Origin: Sulfuritalea sp.
GTDB lineage: Bacteria; Pseudomonadota; Gammaproteobacteria; Burkholderiales; Rhodocyclaceae
DNA length: 64,000 bases
Assembly (NCBI GenBank): GCA_023700805.1
Contig: JAMPYF010000027.1
Coordinates: 1 to 64,000 of the forward strand
Direction: 5' to 3'
The translations under genes were made by a program, and so were the position numbers. The notes beneath the pieces are model-generated. The model saw nothing but the letters and a program-made list of their open reading frames with translations, ran no database searches and was not told the DNA's origin. Of this stretch, positions 21,202-31,435 are shown piece after piece; the stretch's first letter is position 1; each line of letters opens with the position of its first letter.

Positions 21202-22995
21202 TCAGGCGGGGACGACGCGGTTCTTGCCGACGCGCTTGGCCAGGTACATCGCCCCATCGGCACGCTTGAGCGCCTCGTAGGGATCTTCCGCATTGCGGAT
21301 TTCGGCCACGCCGCAACTGAAGGTGATCAGCACCTTTTCGTTGTTGTTGAGGAAGAACTCGCGCGTCAGTTCGCGCTGCACCCGCGTCATCACCGCCACG
21401 CCGTCCTCGACGGAGGTGTTGGGCAACAGCACGACGAACTCCTCGCCGCCATACCTGGCCAGCATGTCCTGGGGGCGCACCGTTTCGCGCACGACTTTCG
21501 ACAAATGCACCAGCGCCGCGTCGCCCGCGACATGCCCCAGGGTGTCGTTGAGTTTCTTGAAATTGTCGATATCGAGCAGGGCAATGCTCAATGTTCCGCT
21601 CTGCCGCTTGAGCCGGGCGATCTCCTTTTCCAGCGCGTCGTCGAGGCCCTTGCGGTTGAGTGCGCCGGTCAACTGATCGAGCCGCACCAGTTCGCTGGCA
21701 CTCGACAGTTCGGTCTGCAGCCGCGCCACCACCTGCTCGGCGTCGCTTACCCTGCTGCGCATCGTGCTCAATTCGTCACGCGAGCGCGCCGCATTGACCT
21801 GGACCACGCGGGTCGCGCGCATCACCTCGTCGAGCACCTCGGTGAGTTCGGCGATGTTACCGGCCTTGCTGATCTTTTCCGAGTAGCCCTCGATCTTGCT
21901 GTGGTAATCGCCGGTCGCCTCGGAAAAATCGGCGAGGCGATCGACGAAGGTCGCCAGCATGAACTTGAGACGATCGTTGGCTTCGTGCAGGTTTTTCTTC
22001 AGCGAACTCTGCTTGACGATGACATCTTTCATGCGGCGCTCGACGTCGTCGATTCTGCGCAGGCTGAGAGGTTGCTGGATCAGGTCGCGCACCACCTTGA
22101 TCTGGCCGGTCAGCCACTGATCCTCGACCACCAGTTCGCTGATGTTGTCGATGATCAGCTGGACCAGGTGCATCAGTGCGGCGCTCAGCTCGGACTGGTC
22201 CTCGGCGACGAACAGCGCCCGATAGCTGAGCTTCTTCAGGCGTTCGGAGATTCCGCTCAGCGCCTCGGCGGTTTGCGCGGCGCGTACCGAGCGGGATATC
22301 TCGGCCGCCTCCGCGGCCAGATCGGGGCTGTCGCGCAACACGATCGAGAGCGTATTGTCGAGCAGCTGGACGATGATTTCCCGCAACTCGTTGGTCCCCA
22401 ATTGCCAGCCCGCCGACGGCATCGACGCGCTCCGCTCCGGTGCAGGCGCCGCGGCCGATGGCGTTGGCGCCGGAACCGCATCAAGCATGGGCGCGGTCGT
22501 GTCGGCCCTGTCGATGAACGTATTTTGTGACCAGGAACGAATCAAGGCCTGCAGCCGGCCAAGCTGCAGCTCGGGGCTGCCGGAGCCGGACAGCACCCTG
22601 TCCAGCGCCTCCTTTTTCTTGGCGGCAGTGAGACCGGCATGGTGGGTCTCCAGTTGCAGCAGCAGCTCCCGGATCAGGCCCGGCCAATTGTGCGGCTCGC
22701 TGCCCGACTTGCCCAGGAACTCGGTCAAGGCGCTGCCGACGCCATCCCAGCTGCCCTTGGCAACCCCGGCTTCGAACTGGCGCACGAAGCGCAGTTGCTC
22801 GGGACCGTTGCGCGGCAAGCCGGCAAGCAGGCCCTTCAGTTCCCGTTCGGGGAAGGACGCCTGTGCCGGCACGCCCGATATCTCGTAATAAACCGCCCGA
22901 TAGTTGTCCGGCGTCGCTGGAATCTTTTTCGATGCGAGCCGACGCAGGGTTTCTCGCGCAAGTTCGGTTTCGGAAAGCGGGGCAGAATCAGCCAT
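21202..22995 (-). CDS. Diguanylate cyclase (GGDEF) with an N-terminal helical region
   Basis: A 597-residue protein. The first 420 residues are helical, with an opening segment (ETLRRLASKKIPATPDNYRA) typical of a family of GGDEF proteins and a long coiled coil. The C-terminal GGDEF domain has LDQLTGALNRKGLDD, DIDNFKKLNDTLGH and the active site RYGGEEF. Five residues before that motif is RPQD, the RxxD inhibitory site, so product inhibition by c-di-GMP is expected. No membrane segment is seen. It should make c-di-GMP and oppose the two HD-GYP proteins nearby. Confidence 0.92.
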   Translation of the reverse strand: MADSAPLSETELARETLRRLASKKIPATPDNYRAVYYEISGVPAQASFPERELKGLLAGLPRNGPEQLRFVRQFEAGVAKGSWDGVGSALTEFLGKSGSEPHNWPGLIRELLLQLETHHAGLTAAKKKEALDRVLSGSGSPELQLGRLQALIRSWSQNTFIDRADTTAPMLDAVPAPTPSAAAPAPERSASMPSAGWQLGTNELREIIVQLLDNTLSIVLRDSPDLAAEAAEISRSVRAAQTAEALSGISERLKKLSYRALFVAEDQSELSAALMHLVQLIIDNISELVVEDQWLTGQIKVVRDLIQQPLSLRRIDDVERRMKDVIVKQSSLKKNLHEANDRLKFMLATFVDRLADFSEATGDYHSKIEGYSEKISKAGNIAELTEVLDEVMRATRVVQVNAARSRDELSTMRSRVSDAEQVVARLQTELSSASELVRLDQLTGALNRKGLDDALEKEIARLKRQSGTLSIALLDIDNFKKLNDTLGHVAGDAALVHLSKVVRETVRPQDMLARYGGEEFVVLLPNTSVEDGVAVMTRVQRELTREFFLNNNEKVLITFSCGVAEIRNAEDPYEALKRADGAMYLAKRVGKNRVVPA

Positions 22996-23132
22996 GGTTT
23001 ACCTTTGTCTCATCACAGTGCCGCACGTAGTCGCAATACCCATGTTGCAACATCCGTGCCGCCACGATACTGCCGGACGATGGGGCATTGGGCCGGAATC
23101 CTCGCGGCCATGGCACCGATCGCTCGCGTCGC

Positions 23133-23984
23133 TCATTGCGACCGGCCGCAATCATAGGTGTAAAAGCGCGTCTTGCGCGCGTCGGCCACGTCGATCACGT
23201 CCAGCGCCACCTGTCCGGGGATGGCGAAGCTATTGCTGACCAGGCGGGCGCCGGGCGACATCTCGGTGCGAGCCTTGATACCGAGCGCCGGCATCGCCGC
23301 TGGCGAAAGAAACGCATAGACCAGGTCATAGCCGGCCAGCGAATGGGTCCAGAAGTCGCCGCAACGGATGCTCAGATTGTGCCGGCCGCGCGCGCGCAGC
23401 CAGGCCCAGGCCCAAGTCAGCGGCGCATGCTCGAAGCCGACAAAGCTGCAGTCTGGACGGGCGGCTGCCAATTGGCGCAAAACAGCACCATCGCCGCAGC
23501 CCAGGTCAATCACGCGGCAAGGACCGGCGGGCAGCTGCAGCTGCAGGGCGTCCCGGCTCCGGCGGTTGGTCAGATACAGAGGCACGCGACTCTGGTCGGT
23601 GCGCCAGAAAACCAGCAGCAGCAGCACGAATCCGCCGCCCCAGACCCAGCCGGGCAAGGCCATGCCGCGAGCCAAGACGGCCAGCGGCAGGAAGCAGAAA
23701 TGCATCGGCAGCCACCAGATCGGCGCGCCCAGGCGCCAGGCGATGAGCAGCGCCAGCACCCCCTGCAGCGCGGCGAGAAACAGCGGCTGCCCGAGCAAAG
23801 CGGGCGCCGCCAGCAGCGCCAAAGCGCCCACGACCAGGGCAGCCAGCACCTGGGCGAGAAAGGCCGGCAGCAGGGGATGCCGATCCTTGGACGGGATCCC
23901 GTCGCTCACCGCCGCGCCATTCGGCGCCGGATCGATCCGGGCCATGCTTGCCCGGTTCGGCCATTGCATGTCGGGCAGCCGCAC
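23133..23984 (-). CDS. Membrane-anchored class I methyltransferase
   Basis: A 283-residue protein with about three or four hydrophobic segments in the first 130 residues, followed by a class I SAM-dependent methyltransferase fold with motif I VIDLGCGDGAVLRQLA and an acidic residue in FVGFEHAP. The substrate is unknown. The GTG at 23984 directly follows the stop of the upstream HD-GYP gene, which argues for coupled translation; ATGs at 23969 and 23945 are alternative starts. Confidence 0.75.
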   Translation of the reverse strand: MRLPDMQWPNRASMARIDPAPNGAAVSDGIPSKDRHPLLPAFLAQVLAALVVGALALLAAPALLGQPLFLAALQGVLALLIAWRLGAPIWWLPMHFCFLPLAVLARGMALPGWVWGGGFVLLLLVFWRTDQSRVPLYLTNRRSRDALQLQLPAGPCRVIDLGCGDGAVLRQLAAARPDCSFVGFEHAPLTWAWAWLRARGRHNLSIRCGDFWTHSLAGYDLVYAFLSPAAMPALGIKARTEMSPGARLVSNSFAIPGQVALDVIDVADARKTRFYTYDCGRSQ

Positions 23985-25214
23985 TCAGGGCACCCAGAAC
24001 CGTTCGATATTTTTCAGTCCCCAGCGGCTCGCATCCTCGCGGCTGACGATCTTGTCCTTTGCCGCGGGAAGCGAAAGGTCGATCACCTCGGGCGGGATGT
24101 GCGATTGCGAACGGGTCGAGAAAAACACCTTGACGCAAGGGGTCAGCAATGACCCGCCGGACTGCTCGACGACGACACCCAGCCGCCCGGACGCCAGACG
24201 CACCAGCGAGCCTATCGGATAGATGCCGATGCACTTGACGAAGGCCTGGAATACGCGGCTGTCGAAGTGGCCGCCGCACCATTCGGCCATTTTGCGAATC
24301 GCATCGGCCGGGTCCCAGCCGTCCTTGTAGGGCCGGTTCGAGGTGATCGCATCATAGACGTCGCAGACCGCCCCCATTCTTGCGTAGAGGCTGATTTCGT
24401 CACCCTTGAAACGTCGTGGATAGCCTGTACCGTCCATTTTTTCGTGGTGGTGCAGCACCACGTCGAGCGGAATTTCGCCGCTTGCCGCGCCGGCCACCAG
24501 GATCTGGTGCCCCTGTTCGGGGTGGCGCTTGATGACGGCGAATTCCTCGTCGGTCAATTTGCCCGGCTTGTTGAGGATCTCGATCGGCGTCTTTGCCTTG
24601 CCCAGGTCGTGCAGCAGGCCAGCCTTGCCGAGTTCGCGGGTGGTCGCCGCGTCCAGCCCCAGTTGCCTGGCCAGCGCCACCATCAGCGCAGATACCGCCA
24701 CCGAATGCAGGTAGGTGTAATCGTCGGCGGTTTTCAGGCGCGCCAGACTGATCAGCGCGCCGGGATTGCGCATCACGGAGTTCGAAATCTCATCCGCCAG
24801 CGCGTCGGCAGCCGTGGACGATATGGCCATGCCCATGCGCGCTTCGTGAAACATCGAAACGACGGCACTCTTGCCGCGGGAGCAGATCCTCACGGCACGC
24901 GCAAGCTCTTCGATCGTGGCCACCGGTCCGCGCGTCGCAGTTTGTCGATCCGCCTGCGCCAGCGTCTGATCCACCTCCGCCGCAACCTCGGCTTCGGTGC
25001 GAGTTTCCGCGCGCGACTCGGCCGGCAGCACGTCGAGTCCCAGCGCGGTATCGATCCAGACTTCGCTAATGCCGCTTTCGCGCAGGCGGCGAATGTCATC
25101 GGCGTCATCGAGGGTGAAGCGCGTGCGCCAGAACGGATGATCCATCCACGATCCGCACAATTCGTGAATGTGCATGCCGAGGCGCAGATTCTCGACGCCG
25201 ATGCGTTTCAGCAT
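23985..25214 (-). CDS. HD-GYP domain cyclic-di-GMP phosphodiesterase
   Basis: A 409-residue protein with an N-terminal DUF3391-type domain (RIGVENLRLGMHIHEL, VWIDTALGLDVL) and a full HD-GYP domain: HDLGKAKTPIEILNKPGKL, HHEKMDGTGYPRRF and VCDVYDAITSNRPY. All expected metal and catalytic residues are present, so c-di-GMP hydrolysis is likely. I start at the ATG at 25214 because the DUF3391 domain begins there; the open frame upstream has no homology I recognise. Its stop is adjacent to the methyltransferase GTG start. Confidence 0.92.
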   Translation of the reverse strand: MLKRIGVENLRLGMHIHELCGSWMDHPFWRTRFTLDDADDIRRLRESGISEVWIDTALGLDVLPAESRAETRTEAEVAAEVDQTLAQADRQTATRGPVATIEELARAVRICSRGKSAVVSMFHEARMGMAISSTAADALADEISNSVMRNPGALISLARLKTADDYTYLHSVAVSALMVALARQLGLDAATTRELGKAGLLHDLGKAKTPIEILNKPGKLTDEEFAVIKRHPEQGHQILVAGAASGEIPLDVVLHHHEKMDGTGYPRRFKGDEISLYARMGAVCDVYDAITSNRPYKDGWDPADAIRKMAEWCGGHFDSRVFQAFVKCIGIYPIGSLVRLASGRLGVVVEQSGGSLLTPCVKVFFSTRSQSHIPPEVIDLSLPAAKDKIVSREDASRWGLKNIERFWVP

Positions 25215-25287
25215 GCCGCACCTGCTGCCCGCGAAACGCCATGGCGAGTCTCGCGGCGGGTCGGCGCCAATCCGGTCATCGCAGGAA

Positions 25288-25794
25288 TCACCTGCCAGGC
25301 GCACGCGAACGGGAAGTGTCGCTCGGCGCGGAACGCGCGGGCGACGCCGGGACATAGCGCAGATCGCCGTCACCGACTTCAAACCGGCCGGCGAGTTCGC
25401 CCGGTGCGGGCGGTGGCGTCTTGTAGGCCTGGAAGCCGCACTCCTGCAGTTCGGCGACGTACCAGCTGTTGTCGGTGTTGAGTATGAACACGCCAGGCTG
25501 CGGCCGATGGACGGCCATGGTGAACTGGCGGGTGGTCTTTCCCGGCAGCGGATACCGCCGCTGGCAGCGCGGGGTGCCGGCGACTATCAAAGTCGTCTGC
25601 CACGGCCCGGCAAGATAGGCCTGCTCGCGAATAACGGACAGCGATTGCCCCGGGTCGCCTTCGGTGACGAAAGCCAGCTGGCTGTCGCCGCAGGCGCCGA
25701 GCAATACCGCCGAACACAGAATTGCCATTCGCCCGGCACCTTGCAGGCGGCGCGCTGCGCCAAGACCGCGCAGGCCGGCTGCGTTTCCGTCCAT
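25288..25794 (-). CDS. Small predicted lipoprotein
   Basis: A 168-residue protein starting at the ATG at 25794. An Arg-containing leader is followed by a hydrophobic stretch and the lipobox LLGAC, so the mature protein should start at that Cys and be anchored in the outer or inner membrane. The rest has no domain I recognise. It contains four further Cys (GTPRCQRRY, LQECGF) that could form a disulphide. An ATG at 25728 is a shorter alternative start. It lies 73 bases before the HD-GYP gene and could be co-transcribed with it. Confidence 0.6.
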   Translation of the reverse strand: MDGNAAGLRGLGAARRLQGAGRMAILCSAVLLGACGDSQLAFVTEGDPGQSLSVIREQAYLAGPWQTTLIVAGTPRCQRRYPLPGKTTRQFTMAVHRPQPGVFILNTDNSWYVAELQECGFQAYKTPPPAPGELAGRFEVGDGDLRYVPASPARSAPSDTSRSRAPGR

Positions 25795-26073
25795 CACCGT
25801 TCCGATTCCCACGCCTGAGCCCTCTCTCCGATTGCGATTGGTGCCATTGTCCGCCGCAGCTCTGCCGCCACGGCTGCCGCCAACTTTAACCGAGATTCTT
25901 CGCGCCCAGTGGGGGTACATGCGGCTGCGGGCGGCGCGGAGAAGATGCTAAAGTTGCGCCACACGGTATGCACACGGACGCAGGCCAATTGGCTGCCGCG
26001 CTTCCCTGCTGTGCGATGGCCGCAATCGCCCCGGTGGCGTTCGCTGAACAGACTCAAAGGGGTGGAGAAGCGC

Positions 26074-29000
26074 ATGAATTGGCATTTCCCGGAAAAATGG
26101 TCGCTCAAGGCGCGGGTGACCGTATTTACCCTGGTGATCTTCCTGTTCGGCATCTGGTCGCTGGCGTTCTACGCCAGCCGTACCCTGCGCGAGGATATAG
26201 AAAGGCTGCTCGGCGAGCAGCAGTTCTCCGCCGCGTCATTCATCGGCAAGAAGATCGATCAGGAATTGGCAAACCGGCTGGGCGCGCTGACCGAATTCGC
26301 GCCACTTGTCGTCCCGACCATGGCGCAGGGCTCCGCTGCGGTCCAGGCACTGCTGGAACGGCGCCCCTATCTGGCAAGCCTGTTCAACGGCGGCGTCAGC
26401 GTCTACCGGCCCGACGGCACATTGATCGCCGCCGTGCCGAATGGTGCGGAGCGCCTGCAGGCCGGCGCCGCCGAATTCGATGGCGTGGCCGCCGCCCTCA
26501 AGGAGGGGGTCACCAGCGTCGGCCGGCCGTTCGCGGGCCGGAAGTCCGGCGCGCCTGCCGTCGGACTGGCGGCGCCGATACACGATGCGGCCGGGACGGT
26601 GATCGGCGCCCTGGTCGGCGTGATCAATTTCGGCGAGTTGAATTTCCTCAACAACATAACCGGCGGTCGCTACGGCAAGACCGGCGGTTATTTGCTGGTC
26701 GCGCCGCAGCACCGCTTGATCGTCACCGCCACCGACGAGCAGCGCAACCTCGAATCCCTACCCGCCCCGGGCATCAACCCGATCATGGACCGATTTTTTG
26801 ACGGCTTCGAAGGTTCGGAAGTGTTCGTCAATCCGCTGGGCGAGGAAGTGCTGATCTCCGCCAAATCCGTCGCCGTCGCCGGCTGGTACCTGGCGGTCTC
26901 GCTGCCGACCGCGGAAGCCTTTGCACCGATCCGCGCCCTGCAGCAGCGCATGCTGATCGCGGCAATCTTTCTTACCCTGCTGGCCGGTGGGCTGACCTGG
27001 TGGATGATCAGGCGCCAACTGGCACCGGTGATTGCGGCAGCCCGCAGCCTGATCGCAATGTCCGCGGCCAACAGCCGCCCGGAGCCGCTGACCGTCACCC
27101 GCCAGGATGAAATAGGCGACTTGTTCCGCAGCTTCAACCAGTTGCTCGGAATCGTCGCCCAGCGAGAGGACGAACTGCGGGAAAGCGAGCATCTGCTCAG
27201 GGAGTCGCAGACCATCACCGGACTCGGCAGCTACTCCATCGATGCCGACACCGCGCGCTGGACCAGTTCGGAGGTATTCGACCGCATTTTCGGCATCGAC
27301 GATGCCTATGAGCGATCGATGGCCGGATGGGCGGCGCTGATCCATCCGGAGGACCGCCTCGCGATATTGGATTACCTGAAAGAGGATGTTCTCGGCCGCA
27401 ACCAGGCTTTTGACCGGGAGTTCCGCATCCTGCGCCACAGCGACGGCGCCGAACGCTGGGTTCGCGGCCTCGGCGGCGTCGAGTTCGACGCAGCGGGCCG
27501 ACCGCTGAAAATGCGCGGCCTGATTCAGGATATTACCGAGCGCAAGTACACGGAACTCGCCTTGCTCGAATCAAACCAGATGAACCGGGAAATCATCGCC
27601 AGCGCCAGCGAAGGAATCATCGTGTATGGACCCGACCTGCGTTACCGGGTATGGAACCCCTACATGGAACAGCTCACCGGAATGTCGGCGCAAAACGTGA
27701 TCGGCCACGACCCCTGGGAGATCGTGCCTTTCATGGCGGAAAGCGGCGTCATGCTCCGGGTCGAACGCGCGCTGGCCGGCGAAACTCCCGAAGCCATCGA
27801 ATTTCCCTTCGCGGTCAAGCGCACCGGGCGCGCGGGCTGGGCATCGGCCCTGACGGCCCCGCTGCGCAATACCCGGGGCGAAATCATCGGGGTCATCGGA
27901 ACGGTGCGCGACGTCACCGAGGTCAAGCGTGCCGAACTCGCGCTGCGCGACCTGAATGACCGGCTCGAAGCGCGCGTGCGCGAACGCACCAGCGAACTGG
28001 CGGCCACCATGCGCCAGGCGGAAGCCGCAAACCTCGCCAAGAGCGCGTTCCTCGCCAACATGAGCCACGAGATCCGCACGCCGATGAACGCGATCATCGG
28101 CCTCACCCATATCCTGCGCCGCAGCAATCCCACGGCCGAGCAGGCCGACAGGCTGGCCAAGATCGACGCGACGGCGAATCACCTACTCGCCGTCATCAAC
28201 GACATCCTCGACATCTCCAAGATCGAAGCCGGCAAGCTGACCTTGGAGCAGGCCAATTTCCCGCTGTCATCGATACTCGATCATGTCTCTTCGCTGATTT
28301 CCGACCGCGCCCGCGGCAAGGGACTCAGCATCACCGTCGACGTCGCCGGGGCGCCGGCCTGGCTGCGCGGCGACGCCACGCGCCTGCGCCAGGGCCTGCT
28401 CAACTATGCGATCAACGCCATCAAGTTCACCGAAAGCGGGGGCATCACGCTGCGCGCCCGGCTGCTGCACGAGAATGGCGACGATCTTCTGTTGCGCTTC
28501 GAAGTCACGGATACCGGGATCGGCGTCGCCACCGACAAGGTTGCCAGCCTGTTCCATGCCTTCGAGCAGGGCGACGCCTCGACCACGCGCAAGTATGGCG
28601 GTACCGGCCTGGGTCTGGCCATCACCCGTAGGCTGGCCGAGCTGATGGGGGGAGAGGTCGGCGCCGAAAGCACGCCAGGGGGCGGCAGCACCTTCTGGTT
28701 CACGGCTCGGCTGCAGCGTGGTACGGGCGTAATGCCCGTCGCCAGCGAAGTCGCCATGGAGGACGTGGCGACGGAACTGCGCCGTCGCCACGGCGGCGCG
28801 CACGTGCTCCTGGCCGAGGACAACGCCATCAACCGCGAAGTCGCGATGGAACTGCTGCACGGTGCCGGGCTGGCAGTGGATATTGCCGTGGACGGCCTCG
28901 ACGCCCTGGAAAAGGCCCGCGCCATTCCCTTCGACCTGATCCTGATGGACATGCAGATGCCGCGCATGGACGGCATCGAGGCAACCCGCGCCATCCGCTC

Positions 29001-29643
29001 CCTGCCCGGCCGCGCCGACACGCCTATCCTGGCAATCACCGCCAACGTCTTCGAGGAAGACCGCCGCGCCTGCGCCGAAGCTGGTATGAACGACTTCGTC
29101 ACCAAGCCGGTGAATCCCGACGACCTCTACGCGGCGCTGCTGAAATGGATGCCGAGCACGGAACTGGCGCCGGCGCCGGCCAGGGATATGGTGCCGAATC
29201 CGGCGCCGCGAACCCGGATCGCACCAGCCGAAATAGATGCCTGGCGGCAGCGGCTGGCGCAGGTTGCCGGGCTCAATATCGAGCATGGCCTGACGTTGCT
29301 GCGCGGCAGCGTCCCCAAACACCGGCAGATGCTAAGCCTGTTCGCCCAGACCCATGCCAACGATACCAAGGCGCTGGCCGAAGCCCTTGTCGCCGGTGAT
29401 CTGGCCGCACTCCATCGGCTGGCCCATACCCTCAAAGGCTCGACCGGCACCATAGGCGCGACAGCTGCAACCGCTGCCGCGGCCTCCCTGCACGCGGCAC
29501 TGCGCGAGAATGCATCGAGCCATCAGATAGAAATCCGCTGCTGCGCATTGATCGCCCAGATGCGTGCACTGGTTGAAGCGATCAACGCGGTGATACCGGA
29601 CACAGTCAGCGCCGCCAAGTGCGGCGGCCTGGGCGAGGTATGA
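26074..29643 (+). CDS. Cache/HAMP/PAS hybrid sensor histidine kinase with HPt
   Basis: A 1189-residue membrane kinase. Order: membrane segment (about 13-33), double-Cache-type periplasmic sensor (about 35-285), second membrane segment (about 288-310), HAMP, two PAS domains (about 375-490 and 500-625), HisKA with [11 protein letters not shown], HATPase with DTGIGVA and [10 protein letters not shown], receiver with [13 protein letters not shown], and an HPt domain with an intact His in [10 protein letters not shown] start at the ATG at 26074, preceded by GGAG. Its catalytic half is paralogous to the kinase at 1413-6056. A complete internal phosphorelay is possible. No response regulator gene is adjacent. 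Confidence 0.93.
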   Translation: MNWHFPEKWSLKARVTVFTLVIFLFGIWSLAFYASRTLREDIERLLGEQQFSAASFIGKKIDQELANRLGALTEFAPLVVPTMAQGSAAVQALLERRPYLASLFNGGVSVYRPDGTLIAAVPNGAERLQAGAAEFDGVAAALKEGVTSVGRPFAGRKSGAPAVGLAAPIHDAAGTVIGALVGVINFGELNFLNNITGGRYGKTGGYLLVAPQHRLIVTATDEQRNLESLPAPGINPIMDRFFDGFEGSEVFVNPLGEEVLISAKSVAVAGWYLAVSLPTAEAFAPIRALQQRMLIAAIFLTLLAGGLTWWMIRRQLAPVIAAARSLIAMSAANSRPEPLTVTRQDEIGDLFRSFNQLLGIVAQREDELRESEHLLRESQTITGLGSYSIDADTARWTSSEVFDRIFGIDDAYERSMAGWAALIHPEDRLAILDYLKEDVLGRNQAFDREFRILRHSDGAERWVRGLGGVEFDAAGRPLKMRGLIQDITERKYTELALLESNQMNREIIASASEGIIVYGPDLRYRVWNPYMEQLTGMSAQNVIGHDPWEIVPFMAESGVMLRVERALAGETPEAIEFPFAVKRTGRAGWASALTAPLRNTRGEIIGVIGTVRDVTEVKRAELALRDLNDRLEARVRERTSELAATMRQAEAANLAKSAFLANMSHEIRTPMNAIIGLTHILRRSNPTAEQADRLAKIDATANHLLAVINDILDISKIEAGKLTLEQANFPLSSILDHVSSLISDRARGKGLSITVDVAGAPAWLRGDATRLRQGLLNYAINAIKFTESGGITLRARLLHENGDDLLLRFEVTDTGIGVATDKVASLFHAFEQGDASTTRKYGGTGLGLAITRRLAELMGGEVGAESTPGGGSTFWFTARLQRGTGVMPVASEVAMEDVATELRRRHGGAHVLLAEDNAINREVAMELLHGAGLAVDIAVDGLDALEKARAIPFDLILMDMQMPRMDGIEATRAIRSLPGRADTPILAITANVFEEDRRACAEAGMNDFVTKPVNPDDLYAALLKWMPSTELAPAPARDMVPNPAPRTRIAPAEIDAWRQRLAQVAGLNIEHGLTLLRGSVPKHRQMLSLFAQTHANDTKALAEALVAGDLAALHRLAHTLKGSTGTIGATAATAAAASLHAALRENASSHQIEIRCCALIAQMRALVEAINAVIPDTVSAAKCGGLGEV

Positions 29644-29645
29644 GA

Positions 29646-29745
29646 CGCCCTGCACGGCCGCCCGATGGGGCGCCAGCCATGACACGGAGCCGCGCGGCGG
29701 CGAACCATTGTCACCCCCTCGCTTGGCGAGGGGCCGGGGGAAAGG
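29646..29745 (+). repeat. Dispersed multi-hairpin repeat, copy 1
   Basis: This stretch begins just after the stop codon of the hybrid kinase and matches 50285-50386 over about 100 bases, with shared blocks GCACGGCCGCCCGA, ACACGGAGCCGCGC and GTCACCCC. It includes the hairpin CCCCTCGC-TTGG-CGAGGGG near its end. It resembles REP-type extragenic elements and may also end transcription of the kinase gene. Confidence 0.7.
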
Positions 29746-29783
29746 TACTTCAGCGAGCGCTGGCAACGCCGCGACGCACGGCC

Positions 29784-29803
29784 GCCGTGTCGCCAGCACC
29801 AAC
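29784..29803 (-). repeat. Dispersed 20-base repeat, copy D
   Basis: On the minus strand this reads GTTGGTGCTGGCGACACGGC, differing at one base from the copies at 213-232 and 32029-32048. This copy is intergenic, just after the larger hairpin repeat. Confidence 0.55.
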
Positions 29804-29820
29804 TTTCCGCGGCTCTCGGC

Positions 29821-31341
29821 TCAGCGCGATTCCTTGATCAGCCGGCCGTTGGCCGCCTGCAGCGGACGGGCATTGCCGCGGAACACCCGCGAAAAGATCG
29901 CCACCTGTTCCGCGCCGATCTGCGCCGGCTGCTTCAGCACCATCCACAACACACCCTCGGTGCAGGGCGGCGTCGTCAGGGAACCCATGTAGGTCCAGTA
30001 GGCGCGGTTTTCCGGCAACAGGCTATTCGCGTCGATGGCGTCCTCGGATGCAAACTCGACACCCTGCTCCAGGGGCAGGTTGTTCCATAAGGTCTGGATC
30101 AGCGGGTGCTCGGTACCTTTTTCGAGCAGCACCGCGACGATGGCGATTTGCCCATCCTCGCTTCGATGCACCAGGTGCGCCGACATGTCGTAGCTGCGGC
30201 CATTGATCCGTTCTTCGGCCGGCCTGTGGAATTGCAGTTGCTGCAATTCATAGCGCTTGCCCATCACGCTCAGGCCCTGACCGGGCGCCAGCTTGACCTG
30301 AACGGTATGGCCGACATCGACGATGCGGAACTGCGCCAGCCGGTAATCGAACTTGATGCTTTCGAGATTGACCGCGATGCCGTCGCGAATGTCGATCGGC
30401 GACTGGCGCTTGCCGCTGCCGCAGGCGGCATAGTCGCTGCGCAAGCGAGCCCAGTGGGACGGTCCGCCCTCGCCTTCGTAGGCCCATTCGATGCGCCTGG
30501 GCGCAGCCGGGACGGCTGGCGCCGCCTCCGCCGCCGTTTTTTGTCGCGCGGCCTTGCGCGGACCGGACGTGGCGTAATGCAGTTCGCGCTGCCGCCGGGC
30601 GGAAGCCGAATCCAGGTCGCGCGGAATCGACGGCGCTGCCGCCACCGCGGGCTTTGCGGCCGCAGGCTTAGCCCCGCCGGCGACCCCGGCCTTTGCCGCG
30701 GCCTGTGCCGCCGCCTCGGCCGCCGCAGCCTTGTCGATGGGTGGCAGGACGATCAGTTTCGGCTTGTCCGCTGCCGGCACCGGCAGCGTATCGGCGACCG
30801 GCGTCAGCCGCCGCGCACCGGTCTCGGCCGCCAGACTGCGCATGTCGGCATGTATTGCGGCCGGGCGCTCGACCGGCGTGACTTTCGCCGTTTCCACCGC
30901 TGCCGGAGCGGATGTCGCCTCCTGCCCTGCGGCTGCGCCGGCAAGCCTGGCGCCGCAGGCGACATTGAACAAGCGCTCGTCGATGCTGCCGACGGCCACC
31001 GCATTGGCCCGTCGGCGGGCCACGACGTCTTCGCGCACCAGGCTGTCGCCGTTGAAATAAATCCTGCGCAGCGTGGTAAAGCGGCGGGCGGCGCAATCGT
31101 AGTGATTCTGGGCGTGAATCGCGTCATAGACGCCCCCGGGATCATTGACCGGGCGATCCAGCTTGACCCGGCTCCAGGCCGTGGCGCCGGCGGAGGCGGG
31201 TTCGATGCGCGTGCGGTCGATTTCTATGGTTTCGCTGCGGCCGGCAAGAATGCCCTGCCAGTTGCCGCCGGCGCTCGCGCCCAGCCCGGCGACGGGCAGG
31301 GCCAGCAGGCCGACGGTGCACGCCACGCGCATTACAGACAT
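29821..31341 (-). CDS. Exported alpha-carbonic-anhydrase-like protein with N-terminal extension
   Basis: A 506-residue exported protein with a signal peptide (ending near GLGASA). Residues about 25-130 form a domain resembling surface-adhesin/CreA-like modules (YDCAARRFTTLRRIYFNGDS). An Ala/Pro/Lys-rich linker spans about 135-275. The alpha-carbonic-anhydrase fold (about 280-500) has SPIDI, SAHLVH and SLTTPPCTEGVLW. At the first zinc-ligand motif, where the family has QFHFH, this protein has LQFH, so one of the three zinc His is a Gln (codon 30232-30234). It may be an inactive or altered relative. It lies between the second kinase and fliE. Confidence 0.82.
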   Translation of the reverse strand: MSVMRVACTVGLLALPVAGLGASAGGNWQGILAGRSETIEIDRTRIEPASAGATAWSRVKLDRPVNDPGGVYDAIHAQNHYDCAARRFTTLRRIYFNGDSLVREDVVARRRANAVAVGSIDERLFNVACGARLAGAAAGQEATSAPAAVETAKVTPVERPAAIHADMRSLAAETGARRLTPVADTLPVPAADKPKLIVLPPIDKAAAAEAAAQAAAKAGVAGGAKPAAAKPAVAAAPSIPRDLDSASARRQRELHYATSGPRKAARQKTAAEAAPAVPAAPRRIEWAYEGEGGPSHWARLRSDYAACGSGKRQSPIDIRDGIAVNLESIKFDYRLAQFRIVDVGHTVQVKLAPGQGLSVMGKRYELQQLQFHRPAEERINGRSYDMSAHLVHRSEDGQIAIVAVLLEKGTEHPLIQTLWNNLPLEQGVEFASEDAIDANSLLPENRAYWTYMGSLTTPPCTEGVLWMVLKQPAQIGAEQVAIFSRVFRGNARPLQAANGRLIKESR

Positions 31342-31435
31342 GATTTCCCTTTTTCTTTTCGGCCTAGCCCGATTTACGGCATCCGGGCGGAAGACTTGAG
31401 GCGTAGGCCGCCAAAGGCGCCAGCCGGGGAGGAAC

